Made by a program: the position numbers and the translations under genes
Part shown: positions 21,102-33,427 of the stretch, piece by piece
Layout of the letters: every line of letters starts with the position of its first letter
Numbering within the stretch: position 1 is the stretch's first letter
Assembly (NCBI RefSeq): GCF_963678635.1
Contig: NC_087070.1
Coordinates: 52,178,750 to 52,242,749 of the forward strand
Direction: 5' to 3'
Source of the DNA: Symsagittifera roscoffensis
Lineage: Eukaryota; Xenacoelomorpha; Acoela; Convolutidae
DNA: 64,000 bases
Notes under the pieces: generated by a model
What the model was told of the DNA's origin: nothing
The model's input: only the letters and a program-made list of their open reading frames with translations
Database searches by the model: none

Positions 21102-23703
21102 ATGAAGAAAACAGAAGTGTCGATACCAGAAAAAGTCAGAGTCGGGCCAAAGCAAACTCGCCCAAAGGACAGACAAAGCAGACACCGCTGACAATGATAA
21201 CGATATTGAAGAAGAGAAACGTTTCAGTTAGCATGTTGAACACGCGGAGTAACGAAGAAAGGACAAGAATCAAATGATGCAAATGTACAAAAAACTTGAG
21301 AAACGGAAGAACGCATCCGTCGCAGAGGTTGATCTAAAGACCGCTGAACAAAGTATTGACGAATTCGAGAAAAAAACGATAGAATCGACACCAATACCGA
21401 ACGCTGAAGAACAAGAAGCAAAAGCAGTTGAGTTTTCACGAGTAGCCAATGGAAATTAGGACACTGGCAATGCCCCAGAAACATCAAAAGATGACTGACA
21501 AAAAACGATGACCTTCACGGACGACCGCCACCAAAAAAGGACGACCGCTACCATGGGTGGGATGAGGCCTAGGAAAAAAGAAGAAATAACAGCTGGTAAA
21601 GGAAAAACTAAGACCTTTGGAAAGATTTCCGCCATAACAAGGGAGTCTGGCGAAAAAGAGCATTAGAGAAAACAGCAGTTCACTCAGCAGGACCTGTGAC
21701 AGAATCGAAATCACCACCGGTGGAGTTGGGAGACTTGATGCTAAAATTAGAGCAGATGGACTAAATGCTTAAGAATTGCGAGCAAGTTCGAGAGAAATGA
21801 AAAGAGAGGTCCAATAAAATAAAAATGAGAACATTGACAACTCTTCATCTTAGCAAGAGCAATTGAAGAGAAGTTACAACAAATGAATGAAAGAGTAGAA
21901 ACGACTGACAAGGAACGGGAGGAGTTCATCAAAAAGGATATGGAAGAAATGCAAAAACGGTATACAACCGTTAGTGACAAACTTTGGAGTCTGGAGACGA
22001 GAATGGACACAATGAGCACAGACCAAGCAGAAAGTTCCTGTGCCATACAGTCCAAATTGGATGTGTTCTTGAGAAATTCTGTTAATCAGGATAAAGCAGT
22101 AGTAGAGAAAAGAGTGAAACAAACTGGGACAAGAGTAAGAAACAAGAATCTACTCGATTGCCCCAGGTCCACAATATCATAAGATCGGAAACATAACGTC
22201 AGCAACAAAAGGAGGCGCAACAAACTCACCGAGAATCCTAATGGAATCGAAAGAACACGCGCGTGTAGCACCAGATTCCATGAAATGGGCAAACACTTGG
22301 GAAATGATGAACAGGACTTTCGAAAGCATTTGCCACCAGAAACACGGAGTCAAGCGAAAGAGGAAGTGGCAAGTCGAGAAAGACCTTCAAGAAATCAAAA
22401 GAGTTCAAAGATGATTTGGATGGTTGCATAAACACCTGACTTGAAGTGATGAAGCTACATCTTGAGCAAGACATCTTGACTGATGAAAGACAAGCCTGTA
22501 CGGCGTACTAACCAATCTGGAGGGCATAGCACTCAAGTGCGTAGTTGCCAAGAAGGAAGAAGAACGTGATACAGCGGACAAGGTTTTCGAGATACTGTTG
22601 AATCGTTTCGGATCTGGAATGAAGCGGCATCGACCTATGATGAAGTTTGAGAAAAGAAGACAAAAGGATGACGAATCGCTTGGTCGATTTTTGGATGACC
22701 CAGAGAGCTTGAGAAATTGAAATGATCCGCAGGAGTCAACTAACAGGAAGAACTTTAGCGAGGCTTGAAATTTATCGATGGGATGAAGAGTGACGGCTTG
22801 ACAACAATGTTGGCACTCTCTTGTACGCTATGGAAAGATAATGCGCCAACCCCAGAAGATATGAGACAGAAATCTAAAGAAAACATGTAAATAAAACCAA
22901 AGAAATATTCATCTTCGGAAAACCGAAACCTTCAAGGGGGAGCCAGCAGAAAAGGTGGACGTGAAACAACCCGCGAGACGAAATGGACAAACGCAAGTGG
23001 TTTGCAATTTATGGGTCACGTAGCGGATAGCACCTCTTGCAAAAAAAGGTATGAAAATCTTGGGTTATTTACCAGATGAGGACGAGATGAACCAGACGGA
23101 AGAACATGAATTCTTTTGTGGCTCAATAATCAAGACTGACGCGAAGTCGACTGGTCTTCTGCGAAAAACTCATGTAGCCAGGAAGGTCACTTCAGTATAA
23201 ATTGTAATCTATTTGGAAGCAGTAAAGAAACAGAATCACCCGAACAACGAGTTAGTGGTTGTGCAAAATACCCAAAATTAACAAGATGAGTGTGACTTGC
23301 AGAACAAGGACGTGATGATAGATGAACTGTCAACCGAGTCTTTGAAAGCGGTAACCGAAGAGAAAGAAACCAAGGGAGTAGAAAGCAAAGGTACGCTGGA
23401 GAATAATTATCAGATAGCAGCAGCGAATGCCATAAACAATATGAAACAAGATTTGACAACAAAGGAAATTGAACAGAAGCTGAGACAGGAGATAGAAAAA
23501 AACAAAGAGAAGAGACATTTCCTGCATGCCCAAAGAGCCGAACTTGAGATAAACGACAATCTGCATTTCAGAGGCAATTGCAGTACCCTGAAAATGGAGA
23601 CTGGGAAATTGTTCGGGATCACGAAGATAGGAGCGAGGATAATGTCAAATATCACCGTAGGTGGTCACGAAATAATGAGGAACGTAAGAGAACCAAGTGA
23701 CTA
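21102..23703 (+). pseudogene. Gag remnant of the middle copy
   Basis: Starting near an ATG at 21,102, the translation is rich in Lys/Glu and has coiled-coil pieces at 21,274-21,459 and 21,883-22,182 ('ERVETTDKEREEFIKKDMEE'). A capsid-like block near 22,640-22,720 includes 'DESLGRFLDDPESLRN'. Near 23,000 a zinc-knuckle-like 'CNFMGHVADSTSC' is visible. This is the position and order expected for gag. It is a broken fossil. Confidence 0.6.
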
Positions 23704-24047
23704 AACACTGGTGCACATAGACGTATATGCGGACTAATTGCGAACCATTATTCCTCAAACTCCATCGAAAGCGATCACAGCATTACTGACAGAAGGCGGT
23801 GGAAAACAGATAAGAGCAGACAGCAGGTACAACGAGGCGTATGATCGACACGAGATCATGCTAAATATAGATGGAACCAATATCTACACAAAGACGATGA
23901 TAACGTGTGATGATGATCTGGCGGGCCAAATCTTCGTGGGTTGAGATGAGCTCAAGGTGAAGTCAATTGGACATTGCACAATGTTTGAAGAAGGCGCTAT
24001 GCTTTTGGGCACGGTAGCGGACGTGTATGCTCATGTACTGGACATAA

Positions 24048-24371
24048 ATGGAAATAAAGACGACTTTAAAAAAATTACTAGATACGGGAGCTGTCTTTAG
24101 CTTGATACCAATAGAAACATGGAGACCGATGGGATTTGACAAAGCAGACCTGAAAGACTCTAGATTCCGACTGTCAGCGGCAAACAAAGAGGCGCTATGG
24201 GTTTTTCGCAGAAGACCAGTAAAATACTTAATTTTGGGGGAACGCAATATGTGGACAAGCTTTCTTGTATTGAAAAGTCTAGATGAATCGGATCATTTCA
24301 TTGTATGCAGTGATTTTATCAGGGACTTTGATGTAACAATATATCTTAACAATTCAATGTTTAGAATTTGA
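24048..24371 (+). pseudogene. Retroviral-type aspartic protease remnant
   Basis: A 107-codon frame contains 'LLDTGAVFSLIPIETW', the DTGA active-site motif followed by the usual hydrophobic run, and near its end 'HFIVCSDFIRDFDVTI', resembling the conserved C-terminal block of Ty3/gypsy proteases. It lies between gag and RT. It is part of a broken fossil. Confidence 0.75.
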
Positions 24372-24374
24372 AAT

Positions 24375-25790
24375 CCAGAAAAGAAGTACGTAATAAAACC
24401 GGTAAATTTGAAAATGACACAGTTGTGCAAAACTCCGCTTTTCTTGAGTAGGAGGGTGAGGTTGAAAACCAATGAGGCTGCAATTGTAAGCTTGAGAATG
24501 AAGAACTACAATGAAATTGGTGATTATAAACAGGAATGTGTAGTAACAAAACCGAACAGCCAAAGTTCTGCTATTTTAGGAAGATCATTCTCGGTCACCA
24601 AGAGTGGCCTCTGCGTCAGTGTCTTGTTGAATACTCTGATATACCAATCACAATCCAGAGAGGGAGGAAACTGGGATACGCATTGCCGGTGAAAACTAAA
24701 ATTGAAATGATTGAAAACTTTATAAAGTTTGAAGTTCCTTATAGTCCAAATCATAAGGACAAGATTTGTATCGTGAATAAATTGAAGCAAATAAAAATTT
24801 CATAGGTTGCCATCAATTCAATTCAGTCAGCGACAGACGATGGACTGTCGAGCTGTTCGAGTTTTCCAGAAAAACCCACAGCAGAGGATTGGGAAACGGT
24901 TAAACTGGTATTATCAGAAATTGATTATTTAAGGGAAACGTAAAGAATGAACAGCTCGAAGCCAACAAGGATGTGTTAGATAGGAATCAGGATATTTTCG
25001 CGAGACTTGAAGCGAATATCGGATGTTGTTTTTTTGTTGAACATGAGATAGGATTAGAGGAGTCAACGGTACCGCACAGGGAGGGGAGGAGGCACTTGAT
25101 CCCACACAAATCTGACGCATGTAATAAAGAAATAGAACCTTACTAGAGTATGACATGATAGAACCATTCAAACCACCGTGAGCGTGTGAGGTTACAACTG
25201 AGATTTTGTTGTAACTTTCGAGATCGGAACTCCGTCACGGTGAAGGATGCTTATCCCATCCCAAGGACAGACGACAGCCTTTTGAAATTGGGGATGCAAA
25301 GTTTTTTACAACTCTTGATCTGGGATCGGCTTTCTGGCAGGTACCACATAGGAAATAAAATAAAAAGAAAACGGGATTTGTTTGCGAGCTGGGTCTGTTC
25401 CAGTGGAGAAGAACGCACGCCAGCCACTTTTTCTAGAGGTTGATGTCACAGGCACTACCAATAGTAAGGAAGAAATACGGAAACTTGGTATTGTGTTAGG
25501 TGGAAGATGTGGTGATAGCAACGCCGACTCTTGAGGATCACATCGAGCGACCACACAAAGTGTTTGCGTGTATGAAAAGGGCAGGCTTGAAATGCAAGCC
25601 CTCAAAGTGCGAGATATTGAAAGATCGATAAAATACCTCGGGAGGACGGTGGACAAGCATGGCATCCGACCAGATCCAGACGCAGTAGAGACTGTCCTGA
25701 TTTGGAAGTCACCGAAGACTGAAAAACCAGTTAGTGAGCTTTCTTGGTTTCGCGAACTACTTTAGAGAGTAAACCACTAAAGGTTACGCG
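24375..25790 (+). pseudogene. Protease-RT linker and reverse transcriptase remnant
   Basis: 'ITIQRGRKLGYALPVKTKI' (24,640-24,710) is the linker typical between protease and RT. Further on, 'VEHEIGLEESTVPHREGRR', 'NSVTVKDAYPIPRTDDSLLK' and 'YLGRTVDKHGIRPDPDAVET' are recognisable blocks of a Ty3/gypsy RT (finger/palm, motif A lead-in and the region after the catalytic motifs). This is a broken fossil. Confidence 0.75.
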
Positions 25791-25869
25791 GACAAGGTAT
25801 ACCCGATGTAATATTACATAAGGCATAAAGGCAAAAAATTCACTTGGAACAACGCAGCAGAGGAGTCCT

Positions 25870-26290
25870 TTCAGAGCCCGATTGATCCCCTTGAGAAGGG
25901 ACTCACGGGGATCACTGGTGGCTCCTGGTGGATAGCTCTGGACATGATGAAGGAGCTAGAGAATTACCTAAAGAAGCTGGATCGCGGAGTGTCCAGAAGG
26001 CGCCGAAATAGGGCCACGGAGCAGAAAGCAGATGTAAATAAACTGGAGCTGAGGGGCCAGCAAGGGCGAACGTGGGCAAAATTACTGCTGGAAAACTTTG
26101 AGAGCAAAATCAGAGCAACCTCATCCGCACAGCCTCTGATGGCAAATCCTTCTAAAAACTGAGGGTCAGTTGCTGCTTACGTGGTGCTTGGCTGGAGTTG
26201 CATTGGAGTATCTGACCTAGTCTGACAAGCTGAAGTTGGGCGACAAATGCCTACAAGTATTCTGAATGATGATGCAATACAATCATATCA
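25870..26290 (+). pseudogene. Accessory-cassette piece of the middle copy
   Basis: 'SPIDPLEKGLTG', 'SWWIALDMMKELENYLKKLD', 'GVSRRRRNRATEQKADVNKL' and 'RTWAKLLLENFESKIRA' match the left copy at 6,990-7,260 nearly block for block. It therefore documents the accessory cassette in a second element that also carries gag, protease and RT. The function is unknown. It is part of a broken fossil. Confidence 0.75.
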
Positions 26291-29200
26291 GATTCGAGAT
26301 GACGAAAGATCATACAACCCCATAACACTTTATAATTATTCAGGAAATACTGGCGGAAAAATTCACCCAGTAAATAAAGGAAATAAAGATAGTACACGAC
26401 TAAAATAACTATCGCTAATAATTAACACCTAACCTTTTGATGCAATCCACTATGATATACATCTTGATATGAAGTTGAACAACACAATCAGAAAAAATTT
26501 TCAAGAAATGTATCACTTTGAACTAGAAAATCTCATCATCTATGTGAACTCAAACGAACACAGCTACTACAATCATTCGCTTTAGCAGTACTTGAAAAAC
26601 CCTACTCAGGTTACCTATTATCAGGCAACTGCTCTAATTTCATTGACTATGAAGGTTATTTTTTTGGTTCCACACTTGCACATCACTCTATGTTTTGGAT
26701 GATAAAAGATGCTACCAACGAATCCCTATTTAAAAAAATTCACTTTTTTAGACGCCCTATCACGACGAACAAGTTTTTGGGATACAGCTTTCCCATGTGG
26801 ATCTGAAAATAGCCACAACGTAGTACAGCTTAACCCAAACGAAGTGTTAATGTCACCTTTAAAGAAAATTTCACCGGAGAGAATACGCGCAATCGCTCGT
26901 GACCCAAATATAGATTTACAATAAATATGTTTTTACTCTAAAATCCGACATACCGCATCACCTTTGAACACAACTATTTCAAGAACTCCTCACTAAATTA
27001 GATACAATACAAAGACATCAATTGATCAAAACTTACAAAATCTGTCAGTTGATCAAGACTTACAAAAACTAGCTGAAACAGCAGGCTTCTCAGATATTTT
27101 CAACAAGAATTTAGCTGATACCTTAAAGATATTAAAGGTTGTATATATCTTAACGGCAAAAAATACCGTCCACAAGATATCTCACCAATTAAAACTTTTA
27201 CTTTAGTTAATTTAAAAAACAATCTTCTAGCTTTTCTAGAATGGCCCTACTATATACTAGAAAAAATGACTATAATATACGCAATGTTTCAGTTTATTGG
27301 CTTTCTCTTTTCAGTACTCAAAGGAATCAATAACACACACAAGTTGATAGACAAGCTATCCTAGCACGCATTTTGTTTGAAGGATTCTTGAAATGTTTTC
27401 CACCTCACATAACAAAATACTCTTGACGCTCAAATTAGCGAATATAACAAAAAGCAAGCTACACAGTCAAAAATACGACACTCCACAAGACAATACAAAT
27501 TCAATAACCAAAGTACCTCTTAATGAACAGTAATCAATGAACATACCTCTCAAGGTAGTAACTTCTGACGAAGTCCAATATCTCATATAAATCTCCATCA
27601 ACCAACTAATGACGACACATACGAACAAATTGTAGAACATCCACACACAATAGTTTTCCGTTTTCAAAATAATCACCTTTTTAGCCCACGATGAGCCGAC
27701 AGATTGGTTCCCTCAACCGTTCCCTTTCCTATCCATCAAACCCCTAACGCCACTCCTCTCGTTTTCCACTCTCAGACCTCACTTCTTCTCCATTTCCTAG
27801 TTTTTCTTCTAAGTCACCACGCATGGATTCAGACAAATCAACTCAAAGTTTTTAAAACCATATCTAACTTTGAAAATTCTGATACAGAAACCCCTGATGA
27901 AAGCCTTAACCTCAAACCCAGCCGTACAGTTTTTTCTCAACCACCTTTTCAACCCAATGAATTCCCGATGAAACCTCTCCTTCCCACTCTTCATACAATG
28001 ACGCTATCCCCATCCTTTCCCCAATGTCAAGTAATCAAACCGACGCACCCAGCCCAATGACCAACAATCAACTAGAGCATGAACTAGATAATTTGTAACT
28101 GAGCAACAACACCTTCATGACACAATGAACGCTCTAACAATTCCTCAACTAACATCTGAATCCTCGACTCATTCAGATCATATTGCATCTACAAGAGCAC
28201 GCCGACTTTTTAAACAAAAGCACCCTAACACTACACCTCAATTTCTTATTAGTCGTCCACGTTCATCCCGACTATATTCCCATCAAAGGCAACACACTAA
28301 CACCCCAGACTTTTTAACCCAAAACATACCATTTTCCCTTTAATATACGTACTATGTAACTAATAATATAAACCAACTGAACTTATTCTTTGATGAAAAT
28401 GTGCTAGTTCCCACACTCTCCTGAATTCTTACTACAGTTTTGCTAATCCACTGACCTTCTCACTAAAAACAACCCCGAAGATAACAAACTCTGACACTCC
28501 TTCAGTCACCAACTAACCACCGCACTTACCGTGAAACAATTCACTACCATCGGCTTAAAACAAACCCTAAATAGATTTATAGCACCACGCGCAAACAGAT
28601 TTTCCATTAACCACTGCAATCAAGCTGTCAGCAGATACATGGAAGATACCCTACACAAAGACGTTCCCAACACTAATCCTCAACTAACTGAAAGTTTTTT
28701 TCATCAGGTCAGATTATATATTCTACTTAGTAGCACTAAAAAAAATTGATAACATAATCGCCCGCGCACTAACAAACGCCAGAGCCTACGAACCATTTTT
28801 TCAGTAAATTCAACCGTTTTGCAATCACATGTCTTTTCCCTGCACCCAAGGTAAGGAAAGAGACAGTCACTGTTCACATAAAACTATGTTGATGAATAAA
28901 ATAACGCACAACCTACAAATATTATATATTTAAGCAAAAACATTATATCACGAACACACCAGCCCGTAAACCACACTAAATACTGTTTTATGTTTATCAA
29001 TTCCAAGTATACGTCACCATATTTCCTAAAGGTTACCTAGTGTATTCAATCTACTAACTTACACGGCGTCCTGCGTAATTATGATCCAGTCAGATAGATG
29101 CATAGATATTCTGCCCACTAACCAACGCCTTACCCATTGATGACGCCCGCCCAAAAATATTTCCCCACAAATATGTACAGCCAATTTAAATAACTAACCC

Positions 29201-29500
29201 AACTCGAGCACATTCATAAAACTAATTTTAATCACAAGCTTTATAATCTGATCCAAAACACAAATCATGAATTTTCAACACCTACCGAAGAAGTAACACT
29301 CATCAGAGCGTTTGAACTTCATTGGCCTCTGCTTCGCACTAAAAACGTCATGCTCGCTAAGCTTCTGATAACACCCAACCCGATAAAAATTAGATTTCCC
29401 AATGGGTTTTTCTCTGAAACAGAGCCCTCGTATGTATGAATTTGAAAATAAGCACTAATAAGTAAGACAAAACAATCACCATTATTACACATTTGATTCA
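26291..29500 (+). mobile_element. Unclassified A+C-biased fossil with an envelope-like end
   Basis: The plus strand becomes A+C rich and G-poor here, unlike the purine-rich giant element just before. Open pieces include 26,709-26,924, 27,128-27,363, 27,704-28,060 (Pro-rich), 28,125-28,343 and 28,531-28,749. The 27,128-27,363 piece has 'GCIYLNGKKYRPQDISPIKT' and then one hydrophobic span ('MTIIYAMFQFIGFLFSVLKG') and a short tail, the layout of the end of a type-I viral envelope glycoprotein. Family unknown. This is a broken fossil with many interruptions. Confidence 0.4.
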
Positions 29501-29504
29501 AAAT

Positions 29505-31425
29505 TTTTTTTTTAGATTTCACCAATCGTTTATTTGAGACGATTAAATTGAAGTAAAAAATCACAAATTCTTTTTATAAACTTAAAATTTTAATCTACAA
29601 TTAAATTGAATTATCCAAATGCAATAAATTTCATAACCAATGCAATAAATTCATAAATTTGTAGTAAATTTTGAAAAATCGGAAGTAGTAAATTAAATTC
29701 AAATAAATTACAAGAAACTAACCTTTTTATGTGTGCTTGCTTCTTGTATAACCTGATATTTGTAACTTACTCGAACATTTTTCACCCATTCTATCCACCA
29801 AACTCGCACAACTCGCCCACGTAGAATTGTTTAATAAATGAATTCTAAGCTTCATTAATAACTGATAAGAACTTCAACTTGTTTTCACGAGTTTCAAATA
29901 ATTTTTTTAACCGGGTTAAAAGGAACCATTAGTAAGTTTAAACTAACCAACAGCTTACTAATACCACAAAAACAACAGCATGTATAAGAAACTCCCACGG
30001 CACTCAGACCAGATTGAACCCAGATTAAAACTGTATAAAATTATTCTTTTGAAACCCATTTTCAACTTTTATTGAAACCAACCGAAACAATAAAAACTCA
30101 AAAGAAAAACCCAAAAAACAACAACTTGTTTCTGATAAAAAGACACAACTAAAAAAAAAGAGAAAAACACCTGATAAAGAGAACAAAATTTTCAACACAA
30201 AAAGGGACTCTGCTCAAAGAGACAGAAAAATTATACTACCTCAACTGGCCTCACCACCCAGTAGGAAATCTTGAGCATGCCCTATACCCGGCCTAACCCA
30301 CCGCGCTACAACCACACTTACGACACGCACTCACTTTTTGACGAGAGTTGCTCTAGGGTGAGTGTCTCTTTAAAATGACCAAAACTAAACAAAAACGCTT
30401 TTGCGAAAACGTAGTATAAAATTTTGTTTTTTAACATCATTACTAAAATTAATCTCAGTAACAAAATATAGATTTTTTATGCAATGTAAAAAAAATTTCT
30501 TGAAGCGAACGGAACGAGCAGCAAAGGGAGATGAAAAATCGACGACATTCCGACTCTGGAATGGCAAATATAATGGTTTGTTGCCGTAGTCACAACCCTC
30601 ACAGGATTTGAAGTATGGACCCAACATCGCAGCGAAGACCCATTGAAGAAGAACAATGGTCAACTGGATGTTAACTTCACATACAGATCCTAGTCACTTG
30701 GCGCTTCACACAGAAAGGTTGAAACTTCATCTTGCACGTAGTCTTCCTCTAGCTTAACGAAATCGACACAACTTTGCATCAATCTGAAATCTTGAAACGA
30801 TCACTCAAGACGATCTAGCATAAAACGAGACCCACTTCTGGATCACGAACAACTGCCATTCTTCTCTCCACGAAAACAAATACATCCCTCCTTCCTTCGC
30901 GCAGTCACTGTTTCAAAAGAAAAGACTCTGAAAAACAAAGAAATCTCTCCATCCATCCTTCACTACAACAAACAATCTGAAAACTAAAAACTCTCTAAGC
31001 CCCGGATGGGTGGAACCAGTTTAAAGCTAGTATTTATAACCTATTATATTCTCAATAAAACTATCTCTATGAAATATTTCTTGCTAACCAATCATGATCC
31101 AAAAAATAACACTGAAAATTATTTGTAATACTGAAACTACTAGTAGTTTCAGCACCAGAACAGTTCAAATATAACTTCGAAGACAGTTCTCTTGCTTTGG
31201 AATAAGTTTCAGATACCTAACCCGCAAATACCAGTATACACTAGATCTATTGAGACTAGGAGATATAAGAGTAAGACTAAGATCGGTATTAGACTAAGAA
31301 GTTACACGAATCTAACCGGCCGAAAATAAGATAGCGTGATGAACAAACGGTGCGCCTTATCTGAAATTACTCTACGAATAAGCTACTCCAGGCATAAACT
31401 CTTTTTCATGAAAATTAGAGACTTG
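29505..31425. repeat. 2-kb tandem duplication, unit A
   Basis: This unit of ~1.92 kb is repeated at 31,514-33,427 with high identity (period about 2,002-2,009 bp). Each unit has a TATA-like 'agtatttataacc' followed by 'caataaaact' (31,035-31,070 here) and a 22-bp perfect palindrome at 31,131-31,152. The TATA/AATAAA pair and the length fit a long LTR, but no TG...CA ends or adjacent primer sites were found. No real ORF is seen. Confidence 0.85.
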
Positions 31426-31513
31426 CTCTTGTTCGATGATGATTTCAACACCTCCGATGATGATTTCAACACCTCGATGATGATTTCAGAAACGTCTTAA
31501 ATGAACAAAAAGT
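31426..31513. repeat. Short linker between duplication units with 'gatgatgatttcaacacc' repeats
   Basis: Three near-identical ~19-bp repeats occupy 31,436-31,490. The segment 31,493-31,506 (CGTCTTAAATGAAC) is the exact inverted partner of 31,537-31,550 inside unit B, making a 14-bp stem with a 30-nt loop across the A/B junction. Confidence 0.8.
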
Positions 31514-33427
31514 CATTTTTTTAGATTTCACCAATCGTTCATTTAAGACGATTAAATTCAAGTAAAAAATCGCAAATTCTTTTTACAAACTTAAAGTTTT
31601 ATTCTACATGAAACTGAATTATCCAAATGCAATAAATTTCATAATCAATGCAATAAATTCATAATTTTGTAGTAAATTTTGAAATATCCGAAGTAGTAAA
31701 TTAAATTCAAATAAATTACAAGAAACTAACCTTTTTATGTGTCCTTGCTTCTTGTATAACCTGATATTTGTCATTTGCCCGAACATTTTTCACCCACTCT
31801 ATCCACCAAACTCGCACAACTCGCCCACGTAGAATTGTTTAATAAATGAATTCTAAGCTTCATTAATTATTGATAAGAACTTCAACTTGTTTTCACGAGT
31901 TTCAAATTATTTTTAACCGGGTTAAAAGAAACCATTAGTAAGTTTAAACTAACCAACAGCTCACTGATACCACAAAACCAACAGCATGTATAAGAAAATC
32001 CCACGGCACTCAGACCAGATTGAACCCAGATTAAAACTGGATAAATTATTCTTTTGAAACCCACTTTCAACTTTTATTGAAGCCAACCGAAACTCTAAAA
32101 ACTCAAAAGAAAAACCCAAAAAACATAAACTTGTTTCTGATAAAAAACACAACCAAAAAAAGACAAAAACACCTTATAAAAAGAACAAAATTTTCAACAC
32201 AAAAAGGGACTCTGCTCAAAGAGACGGAAAAATTATACTACCTCAACTGGCCTCACCACCCAGTAGGTAATCTTGAGCATGCCCTATACCCGGCCTAACC
32301 CACCGCGCTACAACCACACTTACGACACGCACTCATTTTTTGACGAGAGTTGCTCTAGGGTGAGTGACTCTTTAAAATGACCAAAACTAAACAAAAACGT
32401 TTTTGCGAAAGTGTAGTATAAAATTTTGTTATTTAACATCATTACTAAAGTTGATCTCAGCAACAAAATATAGATTTTTTATGCAATGTAGAAAAAAATT
32501 CTTGAAGCAAACTGAACGAGCAGCAAAGGGAGATGAAAACTCGACGACATTCCGACTCTGGAATGGCAAATATAATGGTTTGTTGCCGTAGTCACAACCC
32601 TCACAGGATTTGAAGTATGGACCCAACATCGCAGCGAAGACCCATTGAAGAAGAACAATGGTCAACTGGATGTTAACTTCACATACAGATCCTAGTCACT
32701 TGGCGCTTCACACAGAAAGGTCGAAACTTCATCTTGCACGTAGTCTTCCTCTAGCTTAACGAAATCGACACAACTTTGCATCAATCTGAAATCTTGAAAC
32801 GATCACTCAAGACGATCTAGGATAAAACGAGACCCACTTCTGGATCACGAACAACTGCCATTCTTCTCTCCACGAAGACAAATACATCCCTCCTTCCTTC
32901 GCGCAGTCACTGTTTCAAAAGAAAAGACTCTGAAAAACAAAGAAATCTCTCCATCCATCCTTCACTACAATAAACAATCGGAAAACTAAAAAATCTCTAA
33001 GCCCCGGATGGGTGGAACCAGTTTAAAACTAGTATTTATAACCTATTATATTCTCGATAAAACTATCTCTATGAAACATTTCTTGCTAACCAATCATGAT
33101 CTAAAAACTAACACTGAAATTTTTTTGTAATACTGAAACTACTAGTAGTTTCAGCACCAGAACAGTTCAAATATAACTTGGAAGACAGTTCTTCTGCTTT
33201 GGAATAAGTTTCAGATACCTAACCCGCAAATACCAGTATACACTAGATCTATTGAGACTAGGAGATATAAGAGTAAGACTAAGATCGGTATTGGACTAAG
33301 AAGTTACACGAATCTATCCGGCCGAAAATAAGATAGCGTGATGAACAAACGGTGCGCCTTATCTGAAATTACTCTACGAATAAGCTACTCCAGGCATAAA
33401 CTCTTTTTCATGAAAATTAGAGACTTG
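31514..33427. repeat. 2-kb tandem duplication, unit B
   Basis: Second copy of the unit at 29,505-31,425. It has the same TATA-like and AATAAA motifs near 33,035-33,065 and the same 22-bp palindrome at 33,133-33,154. High identity between units implies a recent duplication or conversion compared with the surrounding decayed elements. Confidence 0.85.

Larger units (their letters stand above)
18340..26290 (+). mobile_element. Middle copy of the giant LTR retroelement (fossil, internally shortened)
   Basis: In order: 5' LTR (18,340-19,084), primer-binding-site-like TGG right after it, a long leader with a minisatellite, gag (21,102-23,700), aspartic protease, RT, and a piece of the accessory cassette equivalent to 6,990-7,400 of the left copy. 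No 3' LTR is recognisable. The copy is badly broken (dozens of interruptions) and shortened. Its value is that it shows gag-protease-RT and cassette sequence in one orientation behind one LTR. Confidence 0.75.

Noticed and set aside
30240-30360. tRNA-derived SINE in the duplicated 2-kb unit (minus strand, 'tagcgcggtgggtta' as an A box; repeated at 32,240-32,340)
   Set aside because: The A-box-like match is good, but the B box is poor and the spacing is about 12 bases too short. It was left as part of the duplication.
29505-33427. The 2-kb duplication as the LTR pair of a complete element
   Set aside because: Only 88 bp separate the units, and there is no primer site, polypurine tract or clear TG...CA ends. 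A tandem duplication is the safer description.
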